Assembly (NCBI RefSeq): GCF_030812295.1
Contig: NZ_JAUSSK010000002.1
Coordinates: 310,001-374,000 of the forward strand
Reading direction: 5' to 3'
Source: Luteibacter jiangsuensis
Lineage (GTDB): Bacteria; Pseudomonadota; Gammaproteobacteria; Xanthomonadales; Rhodanobacteraceae
Length of the DNA: 64,000 bases
Shown here: in pieces, positions 1 to 10,500 of the stretch
Layout: each line of letters starts with the position of its first letter
How positions within the stretch are numbered: the first letter of the stretch is position 1
Translations under genes and position numbers: made by a program
The notes under the pieces: model-generated
Seen by the model: the letters and a program-made list of their open reading frames with translations, nothing else
What the model was told of the DNA's origin: nothing
The model's database searches: none

Positions 1-1346
1 GGGGCGGCATGGTGCCCCACGAGCAAGTCGTCGATCACAAGAGCTATAAGATCGTCGAGAAGGACATCACCGGCCTGCCGAACGCACCCTGGGCGCTGCA
101 CACGGGCGACGGCGCGCCGCTGCCGCACGGCCTCGTCACGCGCGACCTCGTGCATGCCTTCTACAACAACCAGCTACAGATCAACGGCGGCAAGAACGAC
201 GGTTTCGTGGCCTGGGGCGACAACGGCGCCCTCACGATGGGCTACTACGCCAGTACGCCGGTGCACCTGCGCCTCTGGCGCCTCGCCGAGCAGTTCACTC
301 TCTGCGACAACTTCTTCATGGGTGCTTTCGGCGGCTCCTTCCTCAACCACCAATACCTCGTGGCCGCGCAGCCGCCCTTCTATCCCGACGCGGACAAGAG
401 CCCGGCGCAGTTCAACATCGCGGTGACCGAAAGCGGCGATCCGAAGGATCACCGCCTGAAGATGGCGGAGGACTCCCCGGCCAGTGCCATGCAGGGCAAG
501 CCGAAGTTCGCCCACCACAATTCGCTGACGCCGGATTTCTGGGCCGTGAACACCCTGGGCCCGCCCTATTCGCCCGGCTTCAACGTGGATCGAAAGAACC
601 CGCTGCTCACCGATGCCACCAGCGCGAACACGCTGCCGCCGCAAACGCACAAGCATATCGGTGACCTCCTGTCCGACAAGGAGATCGACTGGGCCTGGTA
701 CGCCGGCGGCTTCCAGGCCGCGCTCGACGGCAAGGGCGACGGCACGGACGGCGCCTTCCCGCAGACGCCGAACTTCCAGGCCCACCACCAGCCGTTGAAT
801 TACTTCGTTTCCCTCGCTCCAGGCAGCGAGGCGCGCAAGCGGCACCTGCGTGACGGCGGCTTGGGCGAGACATCCGCGACCAACCGTTTCCTCGCCGACG
901 TGGACGCGGGCAAGCTACCGCCGGTGACGTTCTACAAGCCGCAAGGCAACCTCAACATGCACGCGGGTTACTCCGACGTGGAAGCCGGCGATCGTCACAT
1001 CGCCAATGTGCTCCACCATCTGCGCAAGAGCGCGCAGTGGAAGAACATGCTGGTCATCGTCACCTTCGACGAGAACGGTGGCTGGTGGGACCACGTCGCG
1101 CCACCCAAGGGCGATCGCTGGGGCCCGGGCACGCGCATTCCCGCGCTCGTGATATCGCCCTACGCGAAGCGCGGACACGTGGAACACACGATCTACGACA
1201 CGGGCTCCATCGCGCGCTTCATCACCCGCAGGTTCAAGCTGGAAACCTTGCCTGGCCTGAAGATGCGAGACGACGCGATGATCGCCGCTGGCGGACCCGC
1301 ACCAGGCGACCTGACCGAGACGCTCGACTTCAGCCTCAAGCAATAG
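1..1346 (+). CDS. Phosphoesterase-family protein (acid phosphatase / phospholipase C type), 5' end missing
   Basis: The reading frame is open from the window edge, so the true start lies upstream; the ATG at position 9 is internal. The visible 445 residues match the C-terminal two thirds of the PF04185 phosphoesterase family (AcpA acid phosphatases, phospholipase C), which cleave phosphomonoesters or phospholipid head groups outside the cytoplasm. Supporting blocks are GGSFLNHQYLVAAQ near visible residue 110 and the metal-site-like FDENGGWWDHVAPP near residues 354-367, followed by RIPALVISPYAKRG. The N-terminal metal-binding block and any signal peptide are outside the window. Phosphatase and phospholipase activity cannot be separated from this sequence alone. 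Confidence 0.85.
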   Translation, partial: GGMVPHEQVVDHKSYKIVEKDITGLPNAPWALHTGDGAPLPHGLVTRDLVHAFYNNQLQINGGKNDGFVAWGDNGALTMGYYASTPVHLRLWRLAEQFTLCDNFFMGAFGGSFLNHQYLVAAQPPFYPDADKSPAQFNIAVTESGDPKDHRLKMAEDSPASAMQGKPKFAHHNSLTPDFWAVNTLGPPYSPGFNVDRKNPLLTDATSANTLPPQTHKHIGDLLSDKEIDWAWYAGGFQAALDGKGDGTDGAFPQTPNFQAHHQPLNYFVSLAPGSEARKRHLRDGGLGETSATNRFLADVDAGKLPPVTFYKPQGNLNMHAGYSDVEAGDRHIANVLHHLRKSAQWKNMLVIVTFDENGGWWDHVAPPKGDRWGPGTRIPALVISPYAKRGHVEHTIYDTGSIARFITRRFKLETLPGLKMRDDAMIAAGGPAPGDLTETLDFSLKQ

Positions 1347-1568
1347 CCACCCACTTCGGCGGCGCGGGCTTGCCCGACGGCCGCGGCCACGGCGTCCTTT
1401 TGCTTACCCCAGAGAGGTCGGCACCGGAAATTCTTGCGGCCGGACGGTCCGCGAGACCTCCCGCCATGCGTCACCGCACATATCGGCGCCCCGCATGGGC
1501 AACGCGTGACGACGCGGGGTGCCCTGCGGCTAAGCTATGGGGCCGTCCCCCATCGGAAAGTCCCCGAC

Positions 1569-2363
1569 GTGAACGACCTGATCAGCGCCATCCTCCTCGG
1601 CATCGTCGAGGGGATCACCGAATTCCTGCCCATCTCAAGCACCGGTCACCTTCTCATCGCCGAGCGTTGGCTCGGAGCGCGGTCGGACCTGTTCAACGTG
1701 GCGATCCAGGCCGGCGCGATCCTCGCGGTCACCTTCATCTACTGGCGCACGCTGTGGAGTCTCGCCATGAACTGGCGCAGGCCGGAGACGCGCGACTACG
1801 TGCTGAAACTGCTGGTCGCCTTCCTTATCACCGCCGCGCTCGGTCTCGTCGTGGCCAAGCTCGGCTTCAAGCTGCCGGAGACCGTGACACCCATCGCCTG
1901 GGCGCTCATCATCGGCGGTATCTGGATGATGGCCGCCGAAAAGCTCGCCGCGCAGCGTCCCGAGCGCGCCTTCATCACCTGGAAGGTGGCGATCCTCGTC
2001 GGCCTGGCCCAGATCGTCGCGGGGATCTTCCCCGGAACGTCACGCTCCGCGGCCACGATCTTCATCGCCATGCTCGCCGGCACGAACAACCGCGCCGCGG
2101 CAACGGAGTTCGCGTTCCTCGTCGGCATCCCCACGATGTACGCGGCGACCGGCTACGAACTGTTGAAGACCTTCCAGCATGGCGGTGCCGCCGGAGAGGA
2201 CTGGACCGGTCTGGGTGTGGCTTTCGTGGTGTCCACCATCGTCGCCTTCGTGGCGGTGAAGTGGTTGCTCGGCTACATCCGTTCGCATCGGTTCACGGCG
2301 TTCGCGATTTATCGCATCGCGCTGGGCATCGCGCTGTTGCTGCTCCTGCCGGCCGGCGGCTGA
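1569..2363 (+). CDS. uppP: Undecaprenyl-diphosphatase UppP (BacA)
   Basis: This integral membrane enzyme of 264 residues removes a phosphate from undecaprenyl pyrophosphate. That recycles the lipid carrier for peptidoglycan and other wall polymers and confers bacitracin tolerance. The two family signatures are present: GIVEGITEFLPISSTGH at residues 11-27 and PGTSRS at 155-160, with several hydrophobic helices between and after them. I chose the GTG at 1569 because it gives the canonical N-terminus MNDLISAILLGIVEG and the usual length; the frame stays open for 45 more codons upstream with no family homology. A regulator gene begins 20 bp downstream on the same strand. Confidence 0.93.
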   Translation: MNDLISAILLGIVEGITEFLPISSTGHLLIAERWLGARSDLFNVAIQAGAILAVTFIYWRTLWSLAMNWRRPETRDYVLKLLVAFLITAALGLVVAKLGFKLPETVTPIAWALIIGGIWMMAAEKLAAQRPERAFITWKVAILVGLAQIVAGIFPGTSRSAATIFIAMLAGTNNRAAATEFAFLVGIPTMYAATGYELLKTFQHGGAAGEDWTGLGVAFVVSTIVAFVAVKWLLGYIRSHRFTAFAIYRIALGIALLLLLPAGG

Positions 2364-2383
2364 GACCCGCGACAGCCGCCCAC

Positions 2384-3940
2384 ATGGACACGGTGACCCG
2401 CTACCGCTTGCTCGACCTCACGATCGACCTCGCACGCCAGCGGATCGAGCGCGATGGCACGCCGCTGGACGTCGCCGGGCTGAGCTTCCAGTTGCTCGCC
2501 TGCCTGGTCGAGCACGGCGACCGCGTCGTCGGTTTCGACGAACTGATGTCCGAGGTGTGGGCACCGGCGGTGGTGAACGAGGAAACGGTGACCCAGCGGG
2601 TGCGCCTGCTTCGGCAGGCCCTGGGTGACGACGCGCGCCAGCCACGCTACATCCGCACCGTGCGCAGTCGTGGCTACCAACTCGGCGCGCCGCCGGAGCC
2701 GCTTACGGAGACCGCACCCCGCCGGCGCACGCTGTGGCCAGCCGTCGCCGCCGTCGGCATCCTCGCCGCGACGTCGGTCGGCGTGGGCTTCCTCGCCCGC
2801 GAACAGAAACCTGTTGTGGGCGCGCAACAGGAGGTGCTGGATCGCGCACGCTGGTATGCCGCCATGGGCCAGCGCGACAACAACGAGCGCGCACTCGCAC
2901 TGTATGACCGCGCCTTGCGCGAGGCGCCGGACGACGTCGAGGCACTTTCGGGCGCCAGCCGTGCGCGCTCCGCGCGCAGCTGCCTCTATAACGCCGGACC
3001 GGCGGAGGCGCGCGATGCGCTGCGGCTCGCCACGCGCGCGGTCGCCGTGCGGCCCGACAGCGCCACCGCGTGGTCCGCACTCGGTTACGCCCGGGATTGC
3101 CTCGGCGATATTCCCGGTGCCATCGCCGGCTACGAGCGTGCGGTGCGCCTCGATCCCACCGACGATCCGAGCCGCGCCTCCGCCGCCTACCTCTATCAGG
3201 AACAAGGCCGCCTGGCCGATGCCTTGCACGCGAACCTGGACATGCGCGGCGACCCTTCCCGCGTGCGCTTCCGTGAGGTGCAACTCGCCCGCGAATACGA
3301 GTTGCTGGGTTTCGACAGCGCCGCGGAGACCCGCTATCGGCGTCTCTTCGACCTCGCGCCGGACAACGTCTTCGGCAACATCGGCTGGCCCGCCTTCCTG
3401 TTCGCCCATGGCCGTTTCGAAGAAGCACGCGGCGCGCTGGCCCAGGCACGCACACGCGGCACCGCGCGCGCCGAGCTAGCCCAGCTGGACGGCGAACTGG
3501 CCCTGCACCGTGGCGATCGCACGGCCGCCGCCAACGCGTTCGCCGAAGCCAGGGCGCTGCGGCCCGATGCCTCCTTGCCCACCACGCTGGCGGTGCTGCA
3601 TGGCGTGGCGCCGGTCGACCCGGCGTGGCTGACGCAGCGCATCGCGGCCACCCGTGCATCGCTGGCGGGTGACCCCTGGCCGGCGAGCCGGCTCGAACTG
3701 GCCCTGCTGTTGCAAGCCACGGGCGATCGGAGAGGCGCGGTCGCCGCCCTCTCCGATGCCGTGGACAAGGGCTGGCGCGATGCCGGTTATCTGCGCGCGT
3801 CGCCGCTGTTCTCGCCGCTGGCAGGCGCCCCGGGCTTCGAAGCGGTGCTCGATACCATCGCGCGCCGCGTCGCCGCCGACCGGGATCGGGTGCTCCAGGC
3901 GCCCTGGCGTCCGGCCGACCTCGGCGCGGATCACCGCTAA
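2384..3940 (+). CDS. CadC/ToxR-like transmembrane regulator with C-terminal TPR-like repeats
   Basis: The 518-residue protein has an OmpR/ToxR-type winged-helix DNA-binding domain at about residues 1-100 (ending in RQALGDDARQPRYIRTVRSRGYQL). One membrane segment follows at about 116-137, then a long Ala/Arg-rich helical region that reads as TPR-like repeats (for example AVRPDSATAWSALGYARDCLGDIPGAIAGYERAVRLDP). The layout is that of CadC-type one-component regulators, which bind DNA in the cytoplasm and sense through a periplasmic domain. The ATG at 2384 lies 20 bp after uppP, so the two may be cotranscribed. The signal and target genes are unknown. The gene overlaps the convergent serine hydrolase gene by 4 bp. 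Confidence 0.85.
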   Translation: MDTVTRYRLLDLTIDLARQRIERDGTPLDVAGLSFQLLACLVEHGDRVVGFDELMSEVWAPAVVNEETVTQRVRLLRQALGDDARQPRYIRTVRSRGYQLGAPPEPLTETAPRRRTLWPAVAAVGILAATSVGVGFLAREQKPVVGAQQEVLDRARWYAAMGQRDNNERALALYDRALREAPDDVEALSGASRARSARSCLYNAGPAEARDALRLATRAVAVRPDSATAWSALGYARDCLGDIPGAIAGYERAVRLDPTDDPSRASAAYLYQEQGRLADALHANLDMRGDPSRVRFREVQLAREYELLGFDSAAETRYRRLFDLAPDNVFGNIGWPAFLFAHGRFEEARGALAQARTRGTARAELAQLDGELALHRGDRTAAANAFAEARALRPDASLPTTLAVLHGVAPVDPAWLTQRIAATRASLAGDPWPASRLELALLLQATGDRRGAVAALSDAVDKGWRDAGYLRASPLFSPLAGAPGFEAVLDTIARRVAADRDRVLQAPWRPADLGADHR

Positions 3941-5079
3941 GGCAACGCTTTCAGCACGATGTCACGGAAAATCGCCTGCGATTGAGCGTGTGCGTAGCCC
4001 TGGTTGTAGGCCTGGCTGGTGATGACCGTGACCAGGCCACGCTCGGGCAGCACGAAGACATAGTTGCCGCCGTTGCCACCCATCGCCCACACCTTCGTCT
4101 CCACCCCGCCGATCGGAAAACGGAACTGCCACCAGAGGTAACCGTAGTCCGCGTCGTCTCGCGCCTGGGCATGTGGCGTCAGCATCTTGCCAACCCAGGC
4201 AGCCGGCAGCACGGCCTTCCCCTGCCAGCGGCCCGCGTCCGCGGCAAGCTGGCCGAGCTTTGCCAGGTCACGCGAACGGTAGCGCGTTCCGCCGCCGCCC
4301 ATGCCGATACCCTCGCTCGACACGTTCCATTTCACCTGCGAAATGCCCAACGGTGCCTCCAACACCTCATGCGCGAACGAAGCCAGCGGCTGCTTCGTCG
4401 CCCGTTCGACCACGGCTCCGGCGACGAACGCACCCGCCGTGCAATAGGAGAACGTACGACCATAGGGCGAGTCCTTGGGCCGACTAACCCACGGCGCATA
4501 GCCGCGGACCGGCAGGTTGAGCGCGAAATCCAGCCAGCGCTCGGAGACGTACATGCGCTCTTCGTTGCCCGTGGAGAACGAATTGTCGTCGTCGCACTCC
4601 CAGATCGAACTCATCGTCAGCAGATCTTCGAGTGTGATCGCCTCGCGGCGGGGGTCCGGATGTTCTAGGTGGATATCGGGAAAGAACGCGTACACCGGCG
4701 CCGTCACATCGCGGATCGCGCCGCGCTGGATGGCCGCTCCCACCAACATCGCGGTCAGGCTTTTGGTCGCCGAACGGACATCGTTGAGCAGGTCGGCGGA
4801 ACCGCCGTTGAAGTAGTGCTCGTAGACCAGGCGGCCGTGGTCGGCGACGACCACGCTGGTGATCTTCTTGTACGTCCCGTCGGCGATCTTGTCCTCGACG
4901 GTGGCGAGGGTGGCGGTCTTCCAGCCGAGCGCGCCGGCGTCGGCCGAGGGCCAGCCGTCGTCGGCCTGCTTAGGCGCTTGGTATTGGCCTGCGCTGGTGG
5001 GAAGGGCGATGGCGAGCATCAGCGCCGCGATCGTGCGGCGCGTGCTGGAGAGGGACGGACGGATGGAGATGCGGCGCAT
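3937..5079 (-). CDS. Secreted serine hydrolase of the beta-lactamase/esterase (class C, DUF-like) family
   Basis: The 380-residue precursor has an N-terminal signal sequence (RRTIAALMLAIALPTSAG, roughly residues 14-31). The SxxK nucleophile motif is Ser103-Ala-Thr-Lys106. A later SYCTAGAFVAG block occupies the place of the usual YxN motif. The family includes esterases, peptidases and beta-lactamase-like proteins of unknown substrate, and I would not call this an antibiotic resistance enzyme. The start at 5079 is preferred over the longer frame because it begins the signal peptide and follows an AAGGGAG-type ribosome site. That site lies within a small GGGCTC/GAGCCC hairpin at 5083-5104, which could limit translation. 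Confidence 0.85.
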   Translation of the reverse strand: MRRISIRPSLSSTRRTIAALMLAIALPTSAGQYQAPKQADDGWPSADAGALGWKTATLATVEDKIADGTYKKITSVVVADHGRLVYEHYFNGGSADLLNDVRSATKSLTAMLVGAAIQRGAIRDVTAPVYAFFPDIHLEHPDPRREAITLEDLLTMSSIWECDDDNSFSTGNEERMYVSERWLDFALNLPVRGYAPWVSRPKDSPYGRTFSYCTAGAFVAGAVVERATKQPLASFAHEVLEAPLGISQVKWNVSSEGIGMGGGGTRYRSRDLAKLGQLAADAGRWQGKAVLPAAWVGKMLTPHAQARDDADYGYLWWQFRFPIGGVETKVWAMGGNGGNYVFVLPERGLVTVITSQAYNQGYAHAQSQAIFRDIVLKALP

Positions 5080-5173
5080 GGTCTGGGCTCCCTTGGTGGA
5101 GCCCGGAGTGAAGCGCGCGGCTGGGTGAAGCGCCTGAAGTGCGTATGAAGATTTGTGAAGCGGGGGGCGCCGC

Positions 5174-6157
5174 CTAGGCGACCGCCGCGATTTCCAATGG
5201 CTGGGACTTGCGCATGCGGGCCAGTTCCGCCTGCTGCTGTTGCACGAGCTTGCACTTCGGCTCACTGGTGCGTTGGAACAGCTCGCTGGTCCACTCGATG
5301 AAAGCCTGGACCCTGGCCGACAGGTGACGTTTCTGCGGATAGACGATCCACAAGTTGGAGCCCGTGGAAATGGTATCGGTCATGATGATCTCCAGCAGGC
5401 CCTTCTCCAGGGCACTCGCGGCCAGGCAATGCGGTGCCTGGATGATGCCCAGGCCGGCGATGGCCGCCTGGATCACCGACTCGCCGTCGTTGATCAGCAT
5501 GTGCGCGTCGACATCCACCGACACACGGCCGCTCGGTGAATCGAACTGCCATTGGTAAGGCTTGCCGGTGCTCGGGTGGACGAAATTCACCGAGCGGTGG
5601 TTCTTCAGGTCATCGATCGAGCTTGGCATGCCGTGCCTTGCCAGATAGGACGGGGCCGCGCAGAGGACGTTGCTGAAATGACCGATCTTGCGCGCGATCA
5701 GGCTCGAATCGGCCAGTTCGCCCATCCGGATGGCGCAATCGAAGCCTTCCTCGTTCAGGTCGAACGGGAAGTCGCACATCGTCAGTTCGAGGCGGATATC
5801 GGGGAATTTGTGCTCGAATTCGGCGAGGTTGGGGATCAGTGCCGCCCGTCCCACGGCCGAAGACGCCGCCACGCGCAACTTGCCCGCCGGCTTGGTCTTG
5901 GCGTATCCGAGAGCCTCCGTGGCCTCGGTGAGGTCGGCAAGGATTTCCTTGCAACGTGAATAGAACGCGGCGCCATCGTCGCTCAATCTCAGCGAACGTG
6001 TCGATCTGAAGAACAGTCGCGCACCCAGGCTTTCCTCAAGGCGCGAGATGGCCCGGCTGACCCCCGACGGGGTCATCTGCAAGTGTTGCGCGGCGGCGGA
6101 AAAGCTCTTTGCCTCCACCACGCGGACGAAAACGCTGATCGCGGAAAAGTCTTCCAT
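5174..6157 (-). CDS. LysR-family transcriptional regulator
   Basis: The 327-residue protein has the LysR winged helix-turn-helix at residues 1-60 (MEDFSAISVFVRVVEAKSFS...GVSRAISRLEESLGARLF) and a type 2 periplasmic-binding-like effector domain after it. I chose the ATG at 6157 because GGAG lies six bases upstream; an in-frame ATG eight codons earlier has no visible ribosome site. It is transcribed away from the MexEF-type efflux operon, the standard arrangement for a local LysR regulator such as MexT. That makes it a candidate activator or repressor of the pump. The inducer cannot be read from the sequence. Confidence 0.9.
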   Translation of the reverse strand: MEDFSAISVFVRVVEAKSFSAAAQHLQMTPSGVSRAISRLEESLGARLFFRSTRSLRLSDDGAAFYSRCKEILADLTEATEALGYAKTKPAGKLRVAASSAVGRAALIPNLAEFEHKFPDIRLELTMCDFPFDLNEEGFDCAIRMGELADSSLIARKIGHFSNVLCAAPSYLARHGMPSSIDDLKNHRSVNFVHPSTGKPYQWQFDSPSGRVSVDVDAHMLINDGESVIQAAIAGLGIIQAPHCLAASALEKGLLEIIMTDTISTGSNLWIVYPQKRHLSARVQAFIEWTSELFQRTSEPKCKLVQQQQAELARMRKSQPLEIAAVA

Positions 6158-6267
6158 CGTCGACTCCGGAAATGCATTCATGACTGAGCGTCACAGGCGG
6201 GATGATTGTAGACCCATTTTTCGCTTGACGAGCAAGACCTAGATTTCGCCACCTGCGACGGACCGAC

Positions 6268-6291
6268 TTGACCTCAACCAACGTTGAGGTC
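6268..6291 (+). promoter_or_regulatory. SoxR-box-like inverted repeat upstream of the RND efflux operon
   Basis: GACCTCAAC (6270-6278) and GTTGAGGTC (6283-6291) form a perfect 9-bp inverted repeat with a 4-base spacer. The inner part reads CCTCAA-6 nt-TTGAGG, the same half-sites and spacing as the SoxR box. TTGACC at 6268-6273 could serve as the -35 element, with the repeat in the spacer as in MerR-family promoters, but no good -10 hexamer follows. The centre (CCAACG) differs from the canonical SoxR centre, so LysR or another dimer is an alternative binder. Confidence 0.5.
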
Positions 6292-6348
6292 GCACGCTGC
6301 GCGGCCGACGAAAGATCTTGCATCCCCCTCGACACTCCAGGACCCGTC

Positions 6349-7557
6349 ATGAAGAAGAAAATCCTGTTCGGTTCGACCGCCCTGGCGGTCGCCGTCGCCT
6401 CGGCGATCTGGCTGAGCTCCGGCGGCACGCCAAGCCATGCCGCCGAGCCCGCCGCGGCGCCGCCGGCTCCCGAAGTGACCGTCGCCCAGGTGCTCCTGCG
6501 CCCTGTGTCGGACACCAACGCCTTCACCGGCCGGATCCAGGCGGTGGACACGATCCAGATCAAGCCGCGCGTCAGCGGCTATGTCGATTCGATCCACTTC
6601 CGCGAAGGCGCGACGGTGAAGAAGGGCGACCTGCTCTTCACCATCGACCCGCGCCCGTACCGCGCCGAGGTGGACCGCCTCGCCGCCAACCTCGCCCAGG
6701 CCAGGGCCGAAAGCAAGAACGCCGACGCCAACGCCGCCCGCGGCACCAAGCTGGTGGAACAGCATGCGGTGTCGCGCGAGGAAGCCGACCGCCTCGATAC
6801 CGCTGCCGCCAGCGCCAAGGCCCAGGTGGCTTCGGTGCAGGCCGCACTCGATAACGCCCGCCTCAACCTGTCGTTCACCGAGGTGCGTGCTCCTGTCGAC
6901 GGCAAGGTGAGCAACGCCCAGATCACCCCGGGCAACCTGGTGACCCCCAGCGACACGCTGACCAGCGTGGTGACGGTCGACCCGATGTACGTCTACTTCG
7001 ATGTCGACGAGCAAACCTTCCTGAAGCTGGACCGCCTGCGCCGGCAGAACGGACGCGCCCCGGAAGTGGAAATGGGCCTCGCCGACGAGCAGGCCTATCC
7101 GCACGTCGGCAAGATCGACTTCGTCGACAACCAGGTGCGTGCCGGGGCCGGCACGATCCGCTTGCGCGCCGTGTTCCCGAACGCCGACGGCGCCTACACC
7201 GCGGGTCTCTTCGCACGCGTGCAGCTGCGAAGCGGCAACATGCAGCCACGCGCGCTGATCGACGACAAGGCCGTGGGCACCGACCTCGGCAACAAGTTCG
7301 TCTATGTCGTGGGCAAGGACAAGAAGGTCGAGTACCGCCGCGTCGCGACGGGGGCGCTGGTGGATGGCCTGCGCGTGGTCGATTCCGGCCTCAACGCGGA
7401 CGACGTGGTCGTCGTGAACGGCCTGCAGCGCGTGCGCCCGGGCGTGGAAGTGAATGCCAAGCGCGTGACGATGGCCTCGCTCGTACCGGACACCGCGCGC
7501 GGCGTCGCGGCGGCGCGTCCGGCCGGCATCGACAGCGTGGCGCAGAACCAGGACTGA
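6349..7557 (+). CDS. mexE: RND efflux periplasmic adaptor subunit (MexE-like)
   Basis: This 402-residue membrane fusion protein links the inner-membrane RND pump to the outer-membrane channel. An N-terminal hydrophobic segment (ILFGSTALAVAVASAIWLSS, residues 4-23) is followed by a biotinyl-lipoyl-like domain (IQIKPRVSGYVDSIHFREGATVKKGDLLFTID), an alpha-hairpin rich in Ala, and barrel domains with MYVYFDVDEQTFLKL, typical of MexE. The ATG at 6349 is preceded by CAGGA and starts the signal segment; a TTG-started frame at 6268 runs through the promoter repeat and is rejected. The RND gene follows after 7 bp. Confidence 0.92.
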   Translation: MKKKILFGSTALAVAVASAIWLSSGGTPSHAAEPAAAPPAPEVTVAQVLLRPVSDTNAFTGRIQAVDTIQIKPRVSGYVDSIHFREGATVKKGDLLFTIDPRPYRAEVDRLAANLAQARAESKNADANAARGTKLVEQHAVSREEADRLDTAAASAKAQVASVQAALDNARLNLSFTEVRAPVDGKVSNAQITPGNLVTPSDTLTSVVTVDPMYVYFDVDEQTFLKLDRLRRQNGRAPEVEMGLADEQAYPHVGKIDFVDNQVRAGAGTIRLRAVFPNADGAYTAGLFARVQLRSGNMQPRALIDDKAVGTDLGNKFVYVVGKDKKVEYRRVATGALVDGLRVVDSGLNADDVVVVNGLQRVRPGVEVNAKRVTMASLVPDTARGVAAARPAGIDSVAQNQD

Positions 7558-7564
7558 TTCCGCA

Positions 7565-10500
7565 ATGAAAATCGCTCAATACTTCGTAGAACGCCCGATC
7601 CTCGCGGGCGTGCTGTCGGTGCTGTTCCTGATCGCGGGCGGTATCGCCGTGTTCAAGCTGCCGATCAGTGAATACCCGGAGGTCGTCCCGCCGACCGTCG
7701 TGGTGAAGGCGACCTATCCGGGTGCGAACCCGAAAGTCATCGCCGAAACCGTCGCCACGCCGCTCGAAGAACAGATCAACGGCGTGGAAGGCATGCTCTA
7801 CACCTCCTCGCAGGCGACCAGCGACGGCTCGATGACCCTCACGGTCACGTTCGCCCTGGGCACCGACCTCGACAACGCGCAGGTGCAGACGCAGAACCGC
7901 GTCGCCCAGGCCCTGCCGCGGCTGCCGGAAGAAGTGCAACGCCTCGGTGTGACGACGACCAAGAGTTCGCCCGACCTGACCATGGTCGTGCATCTCACCT
8001 CGCCGGATAACCGGTACGACATGCTGTACCTGTCGAACTACGCCCGCACGCGCATCAAGGACCAGCTCGCCCGTCTCGACGGCGTGGGCGACGTCCAGCT
8101 GTTCGGCGCGGGCGAGTACAGCATGCGCATCTGGATGAACCCGGAGAAGCTGGCAATCCGCAACCTGACCACGGGTGACGTGATCAAGGCGGTGCGCGAG
8201 CAGAACATCGAGGTCGCCGCCGGTGCGCTGAACGCGCCGCCCGGTCCGAATACGAATGCTTTCCAGGTCAACATCAATACGCGTGGCCGCCTCGTCACCG
8301 AGGACGACTTCCTCAATATCATCGTGCGCAGCGACCCGAGCGGTTCCGTCACGCACCTGCGCGACGTCGCCCGCGTCGAACTGGGCTCGAACAACTATGC
8401 CCTACGCAGCCTTCTGAACAACCGTGAAGCGGTGGCGATCCCGATCTTCCAGCGTCCAGGCTCGAACGCCATCGCCATTTCGGACGAGGTCAGGGCGGAG
8501 ATGGCCTTGCTGAAGAAGGACTTCCCGCAAGGCGTCGACTACACCATCGTCTACGATCCCACGGTGTTCGTGCGCGGCTCCATCGAAGCCGTCGTGCACA
8601 CGCTGTTCGAGGCGATCATCCTCGTCGTGCTCGTGGTGATCCTGTTCCTGCAGACGTGGCGTGCGTCCATCATCCCGCTCGTGGCCGTACCGGTTTCACT
8701 CATCGGTACATTCGCGGTGATGTACCTGGTCGGGTTCTCCCTCAACGCGCTGTCCTTGTTCGGACTGGTGCTTGCCATCGGTATCGTCGTCGACGATGCG
8801 ATCGTGGTCGTGGAGAACGTGGAACGCCATATCGAGCATGGGCTCGATCCGAAGATGGCCACGCGCCAGGCCATGACCGAGGTGACCGGCCCGATCGTCG
8901 CGACGGCACTCGTGCTGTGCGCGGTGTTCGTCCCGGCTGCCTTCATCAGCGGTCTGACCGGCCAGTTCTATCGTCAGTTCGCCCTGACCATCGCCATTTC
9001 GACGGTGATCTCCGCGTTCAACTCGCTGACCCTCAGCCCCGCGCTCGCCGCGCTGTTGCTCAAGGGCCGCGATGAGCCGAAGGACAAGCTCACCGTCTGG
9101 ATGGATCGCAGCCTCGGCTGGCTGTTCCGCCCGTTCAACCGCACGTTCGAACGCGCGTCGCATGGCTATGTCGGTGGCGTGCAGAAGATCCTGCGCTTCT
9201 CCGCCGTGGTGCTGTTCATCTACGCCGGCCTCGTCGCCCTGGGTGTCTTCGGTTTCATGAGGACGCCGACAGGTTTCGTGCCGCCGCAGGACAAGCAGTA
9301 TCTCGTCGCCTTCGCGCAGCTGCCCGATGCCGCTTCGCTCGACCGCACCGAAGCGGTGATCCGCCAGATGGGCGATATCGCCCTGAAGGATCCGGGTACC
9401 GCCAACGCCATCCAGTTCCCCGGACTGTCGATCAACGGTTTCACCAACAGCACCAACTCGGGCATCGTCTTCGTCGCGCTGAAGCCGTTCGAGGAACGCC
9501 GCTCGGCCGACCTCTCGGCGGATGCGATCGCCGCTCGCCTCAACGCCCAGTTCGCGTCGATCCAGGGTGCGTACATGGCGATCTTCCCGCCACCGCCGGT
9601 CAACGGTCTCGGCACGATCGGCGGTTTCCGCATGCAGATCGAAGACCGTGGCGACATGGGTTTCGAGGAACTCTACAAGCAGACCCAGGGCATCATCGCG
9701 GCCAGTCAGAAGACGCCGGAACTCGCGCACCTGTTCACCAGTTTCCAGGTGAGCGTGCCGCAGTTCGACGCCGACGTGGATCGCGAGAAGGCCAAGTCGG
9801 AAGGCATCGACCTGGGCGACGTGTTCCAGACGCTGCAGGCATATCTCGGCTCGCTCTACGTGAACGACTTCAACCGCTTCGGCCGCACCTACCAGGTGAA
9901 CGTGTCGGCGGAACCGTCCTTCCGTCACGAGCCGTCCGATGTGGTCGGTCTCAAGACCCGCAACGCCGCCGGCGACCTCGTGCCCCTCGGGTCCTTCCTC
10001 ACCATGCGCCAGACCAACGGCCCGGACCGCGTGCAGCACTACAACGGTTATCCCACGGCCGAGATCAACGGCGGCGCGGCGCCGGGGTACAGCACGGGCC
10101 AAGCACAGGAAGCCATGGAGAAGCTGGTCACCTCGAGCCTGCCCAACGGCATGAGCTACGAGTGGACCGAACTGACCTACCAGCAGATCCTCGCCGGCAA
10201 TACCGCGGTACTGGTGTTCCCGCTGTCCGTGTTGCTCGTGTTCCTGGTGCTGGCGTCGCTGTACGAAAGCCTGAGCCTGCCGCTCGCGGTCATCCTGATC
10301 GTGCCGATGGTGCTGCTCTCCGCCATTACCGGCGTCATCGTCACCGGTGGCGACAACAACATCTTCACCCAGATCGGCCTGATCGTTCTCGTGGGTCTCG
10401 CCTGCAAGAACGCGATCCTGATCGTGGAGTTCGCCCGCGAAGCGGAGATCGGCGGCATGAACCGCATCGATGCGGTACTCGAGGCCGCCCGCCTGCGACT

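Noticed and set aside
1347-1568. Promoter or gene between the phosphoesterase and uppP
   Set aside because: The 222-bp gap has a TAAGCTAT-like stretch but no -35 at a fitting distance, and no coding signal, so I list no feature.
1037-2383. 449-codon upstream extension of the CadC-like regulator frame
   Set aside because: It runs through uppP in another frame; the regulator's winged helix starts at 2384.
3937-5079. Beta-lactamase resistance gene
   Set aside because: The SxxK motif is present but the YxN and KTG elements are not canonical, so a non-lactamase serine hydrolase is more likely.
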